Shown here: in pieces, positions 56,480 through 64,000 of the stretch
Position numbering within the stretch: the first letter of the stretch is position 1
Layout: the number at the start of each line of letters is the position of its first letter
DNA from: Dichetophora obliterata
Taxonomy: Eukaryota; Arthropoda; Insecta; Diptera; Sciomyzidae
Reading direction: 5' to 3'
Assembly (NCBI GenBank): GCA_963920525.1
Contig: OY986437.1
Coordinates: forward strand, 59,724,330 to 59,788,329
DNA: 64,000 nucleotides
Notes under the pieces: generated by a model
Seen by the model: only the letters and a program-made list of their open reading frames with translations
Told to the model about the DNA's origin: nothing
Databases searched by the model: none
Program-made: the position numbers and the translations under genes

Positions 56480-57745
56480 TCCAAATCTAGACAATCCTAT
56501 ATGCTTTCTTTAAACAAATTCTCATTTTTGCGAAACTTTTGACGCAAATCAATTATTTTTCGGCAAAAGCGACGAATTTTGTCCTTCATAGATATACAAT
56601 AGACAGTCCTAATTCTAGATCAAGCTTTAAAAATATATTTACTTACATGATAATGATGTTCGAAAAATTTGATGAAAATATTGACAAGATCCTATCCACC
56701 ATTTTCGCAACATCACTAAAACCTAGATCTTTCAAAGCATTAAAAACACCATAGTTAGTTTTTAAGTTTTCCATAGCACTTATTATGTTTTTTAAAATAT
56801 AACTAATTTCGACACTTGCACTCAAGATGTATTTATGAAGGTGAAAGAAGTAGGTTTATTGGCAGATCATTTTTAAGTGGATTTCATACCCTTTATCTGT
56901 ACTGTAACAGTTTATGCAATTTTTTTTACTTGAAATTTTGACGATATTTCCATCGTATCTTAAATATAGCTCAAGATCCAGACGTCTCAGATAAAAAAAC
57001 AGAATGCCAAATTATTTGCATTAAAATTGTCTATTTTTATTTAGTACAATAAATTTACGTCACTTTAGTATATGGATGCTATGCCGCAATCAAAGCAAAA
57101 TATCTATTTTTTCCGTTTACAAAAGGGAGCCGGGCTGGAATGGGTAAAAATAAATGTATCCCAAACTTTTTTTTTATCCATTCGCAATTTTTTATCGCCA
57201 ATCAAACTGAATCAGTTCCTATAGTTACGCTTAAATAGGCAAACTCTGTGAGAAATGCTATAAAAAAACCCGAGGAATACAATTTTGATAGTGAAATTCT
57301 TAGAAGGCGCTGGATGGCACGCGATAATTTTTTTTAAAACATTTCTTACTATGATTATTTGTAAGTGGTATGGTACTTTGATAATAGCCAACCCTGGCTA
57401 TTATTTTATTTTTCAAATTTAATAAATCTTTTTAATTTTTAATTTTTATTCCCTATCGCAATAACGGGATGGCAAAAAATTTAAAAACAAAATAACTGGT
57501 TTAAAAGGGTCAGATAAAAAATTCATAAAAATATAAAGATCTGCTTAATCAAGCAGTTTAACAAAATGTTATAGGACTTAAAAAAAGGCTATATTTTTTT
57601 ATATTACAAAATATCAACTTTGAGGCTTTACAAAAAACAAAAGTACGCACTTTAAAATAAAAAAACTGCCGAATTCAAATAGCCCAAATATATTTCTATC
57701 AAAATGTATCAAAATATTATAATAATTTGCAAGTTGCACTTTTTT
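56480..57745. other. Non-coding interval
   Basis: No recognised gene; a 60-codon minus frame at 56643-56825 has no known domain. A short perfect hairpin, AATAGCCA-ACCC-TGGCTATT, is at about 57384-57405. Confidence 0.4.
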
Positions 57746-57789
57746 CTGGATGTCCAACCCTTTGTATGGGATCGCTCCACCGTGCGACG

Positions 57790-60080
57790 CCATCCACTGA
57801 TAATGCTGTTGAGCTTATAACGGGAAAAATGAAACAGACCTTCAAGAAATTCTGCCCAAAGTCTCGAAATCTCGAACCTACAAATGCGAATTGGTGAATT
57901 AGTGATCTCAAAGAGGAGCAATCAGAGATCAAAAAACTTCACCGGAAAGCCTTTTTAAGCAAACTTGAGCAAGACTTTACAATATACAGATCCACGTTAA
58001 ATGCCTATAAAAAGGAATTAAGAATAGCTAAGCGAACATCTTGGACAAATTTCTGCGAGTCCATTAAGGATACCAGTGAAGCCGCCAGACTTCGTAAGAC
58101 TCTATTCAAAGACCAATTGGTCCCGGAATACATTAAGAGGACCGACGGATCCTAGACAGAATACAGCCAAGAAACAAACGCTTTTGCTTATCATGGAAAC
58201 TCATTTTCCAAGTTGTAAAGAACCGGAGCAAAACGGAGCTAATAGCAACTTGGAAATGGCAATACCAGAACCCTTACACGAACTCCCCAACATTACTGCA
58301 AGCTCAACTGTAGAATAGTCGATTGGCTCTTTCAAGCTCTACAAATCTGCAGGTCCAGATGGAGTCCTGCCAGCTTTGATGAAACATGCCGTCCCTAGAA
58401 TTATGCCCTGGCATATAGAAATCCTCACCGGTTGCCTCAAGATAGGATATGTTCCAAAAATTTGGAGAGAAGTGAAAGTTGTTTTCATTCCTAAAGCTGG
58501 GAAACCGATACACTCAGCACTAAAGTTTTCATGATGAAAATGCTAGAGAAAATAATAGATATTCACATAAGAGAATCCTTGAACGATATCAATCTTTGCA
58601 GTGCGCAACATGCCTACTTTAAGGGTAAATCGGTGGAAACGGCACTGCATGAGGTGGTTTCAGTCATAGAAAGAATCCTTCGTCACAAAGAATATACTTT
58701 AGCAACTTTTTTGGATATCGAAGACGCATTCAACAATGCAAATACAGGTTCTATAAAGAATGCTTTAGTAGACAAAGGAGTTAGCAGTAAAATAACCCAG
58801 TGGATTTATAAAATGCTCAATAGCGTATAAGCTCACAAATGGGAATGAGCGTGGCGAGGAAAGAGGTCACAAGAGGCACACCGCAGGGAGGAGTCATATC
58901 CCCCTGCTTTGGGTGATTGTGGTTGACAAAATTCTCACTACACTCAATACTGGTGGAAAAAAGAGGTAGTTTTTGCCGATTACGTTTCTATCCTAAAATG
59001 CGGAAAATACCTGCAAACAGTTAGCGAACTAATGACTGGGGCATTGAATGAGCTATCGATGTGGGAACCTTTGGCAGAAAATGGGGACTGCGAGCGCATA
59101 TAATCAACTGGATGTATACAGCGATCGTGAAACCTATTCTTACCTAAGAATCTCTCGTATGATGGACGATAGCGCACAAAAAGAACTACCTTAGCTCCTT
59201 AACAGTAGTCCAAAGGATAGCGTACATAAGAAAAATAGGAGCCATGAAATCTACGCCACAGGTGGGTCTAGAAATGATGCTAAATCTTCTCCCCCGTCCT
59301 TAAGTCTTTGGCGACCAAAATCGTGATCCGCCTCAACGAATCACAAGCCTAGGGGAACAAAACTGTCGAACATGCATCTATTCTTAATCTCTTTTGAACC
59401 AAGGAATCAGAAAAAGCAACCGACCACATTATACCCAGTGTGAGATTCGGTACAGAATACACCACATCCATCCCCAGCAGACAAGAATAGGAAGAAGTGG
59501 CTGTAGAATTCTATGGCAATCTAGATTTTTATACGGACGGTACAAAACGTCACTCTCTGCTGGTTTCCCGTGCATAGTAATATCGAAGGGAACGACGCAG
59601 TGGATGAACTGGTAAGGAGTAACCGCAAGCACAAACAGAACTGATACAGATGTGCACATTCCAATAGGCGTCATCAAAAGGAGTATAGACCTTAAAGCCA
59701 GAGGTAATGCTAATACTAACTGGGCTTCCAGACGTGACTGCAACATATCTCAAAGTCTCTAGCCAGAGCTAAACGAGAAAAGAATCGCAAGCCTTCTACT
59801 TTTGGTCAAACGAGAAATCCGGATCATTGTTGGAGTTCTGAAAGGTCATTGCCCCATTGGGGTAAAGGCCAATAGAATAAACATAGCAGCCCGAGACTTC
59901 TGTTGGAGCTGCAAGGATCCGGAAGAAACAGAAACAATAACGCACTTTCTATACGAATGTCCAAATGTACAGAATCGTCGACTCCGATATATGAGGAAGA
60001 GAGTTTTCAAAGACTGCGAAGATTTAGCGAACACACAACTGCTAGATATTTGGAGGTTCATAAAAAGCACAGGATGTTAA
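57790..60080 (+). pseudogene. 5'-truncated, decayed I-group LINE (RT, RNase H, zinc knuckle)
   Basis: The endonuclease is missing; sequence starts in the linker (ELRIAKRTSWTNFCESIKD) with one in-frame stop (NW stop ISDL). RT blocks follow in shifting frames: YKSAGPDGVLPALMKHA, QHAYFKGKSVETALHEVV, ATFLDIEDAFNNAN, RGTPQGGVISP, and VVFADYVSIL, where the second aspartate of the FADD box has become tyrosine. YTDGTK near 59530 fits the start of an RNase H domain. The 3' end reads GVLKGHCPIGVKANRIN and the cysteine motif CWSCKDPEETETITHFLYEC. RT plus RNase H plus this C-terminal motif indicates the I/R1/LOA group. Dead by stops, shifts and the lost catalytic residue. Confidence 0.82.
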
Positions 60081-60695
60081 GTAGTGTTCCGTAATTTTAT
60101 TGCTGTTAAAGTATCCTGCAATGACAATGTGTGAACAAACTTGTAAAAATTACCCCCATACAAAACGCGCAGTAAGACATAATGCTAAGTCAAAAATTTT
60201 ATGATTTTTATTTTTTCCATAATTTGATGGAACTATTTTCTTAAGGCTAAATTAGGGGGACTTTATAAAAGTAATTTGACAAATTATATTTTTTTATTAA
60301 AATGTACAATTAGTTAAATAGTCAGTGACAATTGAAGAAAAGAATCTTACAGTATCTAAGCAATTATTTATTTCGACTTTTTAAAATATCAAAAAATGTA
60401 AAAATGTATTACAAGTGTTAATTATGTCACTAAAACTTTTATCAACTGTTTTGGGTTTTGTTTTTCGTGATAATCTATTTTCTTACTTTACGTGTCAATA
60501 AGTTTTTAATGACTGGGGATATTACTATATTGAAGGTTTTTGTTAACATAATTTACTAGAGTGAAAGATATATGTATAGGGTCTTTAAAGTGTCGACCTA
60601 AAGAGGTGAGCGCAAAGTGGTGGCATGGGCATGTTGTTAGGTATTTCCTGATGATAAGAAAATATTCTTGGCTTATATTACTTAATTTGAAAAAT
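60081..60695. other. Non-coding interval
   Basis: AT-rich; no gene. It may include the 3' tail of the decayed LINE, but no poly-A or target duplication is clear. Confidence 0.4.
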
Positions 60696-60703
60696 ATACA
60701 TAC

Positions 60704-61012
60704 TAGGGCGGGTCAATTTGTATGGACGAATTTTTTGGAGGTCTGGCTCAGCGAAATTCGTAAAATACATGTAATTTCAAGACTTTTTCTCCACTACAGC
60801 ATATACAAATTCTGAAAAAAAGCTGTGCGGACTTTCGTAAATAGATTTTGTTCTCAATTATAAAATATGAATGTATGAATGTATGTGTATGAATCTATTT
60901 ACGAAAGTCCGCACAGCTTTTTTTCAGAATTTGTATATGCTGTAGTGGAGAAAAAGTCTTGAAATTACATGTATTTTACGAATTTCGCTGAGCCAGAATT
61001 TGACCCGCCCTA
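60704..61012. mobile_element. Palindromic hAT MITE upstream of the odorant receptor
   Basis: The exact 8-bp duplication ATACATAC lies at 60696-60703 and 61013-61020. TAGGGCGGGTCAA at both ends begins an almost perfect palindrome whose arms share over 120 bp (for example GCTGTGCGGACTTTCG); the left arm has about 25 extra bases. The loop is ATGAATGTATG repeats. It lies about 265 bp before the receptor's first ATG, so it could affect that promoter. Confidence 0.88.
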
Positions 61013-61261
61013 ATACATACACTTGAGTGTTTTTTTATACTAACCTTCAACTATTCAAACGAAACGTTTTATCATATAGTAAGTAATTAAAATGTATTGG
61101 AATTTGTTGAAAGTGAAAAAGTTTGATAAAACAACCAAGTTTTTTGTCACACCTGCCCATTAAACACACTTAACGCTAGCGTGTATTGTAATACTTTACT
61201 TAAGTTATACTATTTTCTCGTTTTCAAATTAGCTAAATAGTTTCAGATTTATTTTGGCCAC

Positions 61262-61297
61262 TATAAAAGCCCTGTTATGTTCAAACATAAAGACAGT
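61262..61297 (+). promoter_or_regulatory. Candidate TATA box and initiator of the odorant receptor gene
   Basis: TATAAAAG at 61262-61269 is followed by ACAGTG at 61293 (initiator-like CAGT), putting the possible +1 A at 61295, 33 bp after the first T. If real, transcription starts after the first ATG (61277), and the ATG at 61307 would be the translation start with a very short leader. Confidence 0.4.
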
Positions 61298-62085
61298 GCA
61301 TTCAAAATGATAAATCAACTCATAAAAAATGGAGTAACGCAAGTGAAGCCTATCTCAATTTCGCCACCAAAGGCACTCAACTCGAAAGAAGCCTTTCGTT
61401 ATTTAAAGTATAGTTGGCGTTTTATTGGCATGTCTCCACCAAAACGCTTTCGAATCCTTTACTACGTTTACGCATCGTTCGTCGTCATCTTTAGTGCAAT
61501 CCTCATGCCTGTATCGTTGATGACCAACCTCTATTTTCTCGATAGTTTGCAAACAGTTCTTGCAAATCTTTCGTTGAGTCTTACCTTTCTAATGGCCATG
61601 TTCAAGCAACTGACCGTTTTTATCTACTATGCTGAGCTAAAAAATGCTGAAAAGTTTTTAACTTCACTGGATGTGCGGTGTGACCAACACCCAACTGATC
61701 GTCAATATATTCGCTCCAGTATTAAACTATGTCACATTATTTACGCCTCGTATTTGTCATTCTATTTTACTACTGCCTATGGTTTGGTTATCGTAGGTTA
61801 TTCCAAACATGAATTAGTTCACAATGGTTGGTTTCCTCAGTTGTCCAGTGATCCGGAAACTAACTATTTGCTGGCTTTTTCCTACCAGACGATGGCACAG
61901 ACCTTTACCATAGTCCAGAATGCGTTCAACGACATGTATCATCAGAGTTACATAGCTATGTTGATAGGACATCTTCGTGCACTTGGAGCACGAATTGAAC
62001 GCATTGGGATGGATGCCAGTCGCTCGCTGAATGATAATCAAAAGGAGTTACTCAACTGCATACAGGATCATAAAAATATTATCAG
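61277..62085 (+). CDS. Insect odorant receptor (7tm_6), first exon
   Basis: An insect odorant receptor subunit: a seven-pass membrane protein with inverted topology that forms a ligand-gated channel with Orco in olfactory neurons. The 270 codons cover about two thirds of a normal receptor (about 380-410). Hydrophobic segments lie near residues 60-82, 93-117, 150-175 and 195-215. Motifs typical of the family are WRFIGMSPPK, SLDVRC, GHLRALGARIERIG and LLNCIQDHKNIIR. The exon ends at a consensus donor (ATCAG then GTAAG, 62086) after the DHKxIxR motif, a usual intron place; the stop just after is inside the intron. Remaining exons are beyond the window or not visible. Start may be Met1 (61277) or Met11 (61307). 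By eye it is nearest Or59/Or7a/Or85-like receptors, not enough for a symbol. Confidence 0.87.
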
Positions 62086-62919
62086 GTAAGAGATTTAAAG
62101 AGATTTGAGCAGAATAAAATGATGAAAGTTAAGTAAGTGTAACAATAGTGTACAAATAAATAGTGACAGAATAATCGGTATCAGCATTTGTTTGGCTGGT
62201 ATCAGCTTTAAATGATGGAATTGGATATAGTTAAGTTTATACCAGCTGCCAAAAAGGATATGTGTCTTTGAAATTTACATATGATCAGTATATCTTGGCA
62301 ACTAGACTTTGGCATTACAATACTTTCACTTGTGATTTAAAGTCTGACTTATGTCCTGCTGTTCTCGTCCGTAATTTTGTTTTTGTTGTTCCAACATATA
62401 CCTTTTCGCATAAATTGAAACCGTCACCTTTGCACGGAGTTTAATATATCAAATAAACATCTGCATGAATACATTTGCTTTGCTTGCTGCAAAGTGTACA
62501 CTAGGGTGGATCGAAAAAACTAATTTTTTTTCTGTTCGAATTCGAATAGCACGCAAAAGTTGCGAACTTATGCCAATAGTGTCAGTGCAAAATACTAACT
62601 TAGTTGGATAACATCTTCTGTCTCAAACCTGGGCCCAAAGTTTGTCCATACCATTTATATAGGAAAAAGTGGTATTTTTTTGGAAAAGTCATCATTATTT
62701 TTTTTTCAGTGTACGCATCTCATTTTGCAATTAATTGCTAGTTACAATGAGTTATCAAACATAAAATTAAGACAAAATCTACAAGAGTTGTGATACTTTC
62801 TGTCTCAAACCTGGCCTTAAATATTCGAAATGCTGGTCTAAAATGATACATTTTATTTCATTGCTGCTAAGCACTTAAGGCTTTGTAGCAGCTTACATAA
62901 TTTTCATATAGCCATATAA
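62086..62919 (+). other. First intron of the odorant receptor (start), with a hAT-like end
   Basis: The intron opens with GTAAGAG. TAGGGTGGATCGAAAAA at 62502 resembles the end of the foldback hAT at 34732. Two copies of TCTGTCTCAAACCTGG (about 62610 and 62800) belong to that fragment. No receptor exon was found here. Confidence 0.55.
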
Positions 62920-64000
62920 AGGGTGTTTTTTATAGAGTGATACAAGTCTAAGTCATAATAAAACATAGTAATATATTTTTAATATCAACGGGCTTTATTG
63001 AATAGAAAATTTTATGACATTAATGTTTAAATATAATTTTGGCCATGTGGCCGCCACGACTGGCGCGTACAAGGCGCAATATGGAACACCAATTTTCACA
63101 AACTTTTCGCAGCATTTGCGCCCGTATCTTGCCGATAACTCTTTGAATGTTGATTTCCAGGTGTTCAATTGCTTGTGGCTTATCGACGTAGACAAGTGAC
63201 TTTACATAACCCCAAAGAAAATAATCCAATGGGGTTTATTTATACACGCTTGGGGGGCCAATTAATTGGGCCATTTCATGAAATTATTTTTTCATCAAAA
63301 GTTTCCTTGAGTAAATCAATTGTAGCGCCCGCTGTGTGGCATTTGGCTCCATCCTGTTGGAACCACAAATCAGCAAAATTAATGCCAGCTAGTTGAGGTA
63401 CAAAAAAACTTCGAATCATGTTCCTATACCGTTCATCATTGACAGTAACATTCTGACCATCATCGTTTTTGAAGACACATGGACTCCGCCAGCCCATAAA
63501 GCACACCAAACAGTAATTTTCTGTGGATGCAATGGTGTTTCGACAAAAGCTTGTGGATTCTCCTTACTCCAAATACGACAATTCTGTTTATTTACCTACC
63601 CATTCAACCAAAAATGGGCTTCATCGGAAAATAAAATTTCCCATGGAAATTCAAAATCAATATCAATTTGTGCTTCAGCCCATTCGCCGAATTGGCGACG
63701 CATACGATGGTCGTTTGGCTTTAATTCCTGCTCAAGTTGAATTTCGAAAGATTTTAAGCCAAGATCTTTTCGTAAAATCTTTCATAAAGTGGAAGGACAC
63801 AACCCCAGTTGCTGAGAACGGCGACGAATTGATTGATAAGGATCATCTTCAATGCTTTCCTGTACAGCGGCTACAGATTCTTCTGTGCGTACTGTTCGGC
63901 ATCTCACGGGATGCACATTATCAGTATGCTGTATGCTCTGAAGGACGATTATGTACGCCATAAAATGGACGAAGTGCATGATAAGTTTGACGAACAGAAC
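62920..64000 (-). pseudogene. Decayed mariner-like transposon (rosa-like), running off the right edge
   Basis: Minus-strand fragments: RTEESVAAVQESIEDDPYQS and RRRSQQLGLCPSTL (helix-turn-helix); ILFSDEAHFWLNG (first Asp); WFQQDGAKCHTAGATIDLL (second Asp); NGPINWPP; PLDYFLWGYVKSLVY (third acidic block); and HMAKIIFK at the C terminus. The spacing from QQDG to PLDYF and the wording fit the DD41D rosa-like group of the Tc1/mariner superfamily, by memory only. At least one stop and several shifts make it non-functional. The 3' terminal sequence seems to be AGGGTGTTTTTTATAG near 62920; the other end is outside. It lies in the receptor intron or downstream of a truncated receptor. Confidence 0.8.

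Noticed and set aside
48216..57785. A single 9.5-kb composite transposon
   Set aside because: The two outer ends match but their flanking bases do not form a duplication.

Overview
The window is eukaryotic, AT-rich and gene-poor, and reads as nuclear DNA of a true fly (Diptera). Three things support this: the first exon of an insect odorant receptor (7tm_6 family) at 61277-62085, an intact mauritiana-type mariner transposase, and an RTE-type LINE of the kind common in higher flies. A tephritid-like species is a guess only. I see no rRNA, intact tRNA, CRISPR array or bacterial feature.

Most of what can be recognised is mobile DNA in nested layers. At 1596-10239 an RTE-clade LINE on the minus strand is split by a hobo-like hAT element (3388-8604). 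That element is itself split by a second hAT (4111-7468) whose body is a giant foldback built from 243-bp units. From 12.8 to 25.5 kb lie several terminal-inverted-repeat elements (MITEs), tRNA-like fragments, a foldback at about 20.2-22.2 kb, and a hAT with GGATCCCGGG-type ends. From 29.3 to 36.4 kb are two more foldbacks and a second copy of that hAT, carrying a dying PIF/Harbinger element. At 41.4-45.1 kb an element with terminal inverted repeats of about 0.5-0.7 kb encloses a decayed gene of a multicopy insect family of unknown function.

From 48.6 to 56.5 kb a second decayed multicopy gene of unknown function is split by two hATs; one of these hosts the intact mariner. At 57.8-60.1 kb is a 5'-truncated, decayed LINE with RNase H. 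At 60.7-61.0 kb a palindromic hAT MITE sits just upstream of the odorant receptor exon. The receptor's first intron runs into more transposon remnants, including a rosa-like mariner relative that leaves the right edge.

Eight hAT insertions could be delimited to the base by 8-bp target-site duplications, seven of them exact. In several cases the pre-insertion reading frame or empty site can be read from the flanks or from a sister copy. Between the TE blocks are stretches of apparently single-copy, microsatellite-rich non-coding DNA (about 11.1-12.8, 28.4-29.2, 34.15-34.72, 37.4-37.8 and 45.3-47.5 kb), probably host intergenic or intronic sequence. Nothing was aligned by computer; family names rest on motifs I recognised by eye.
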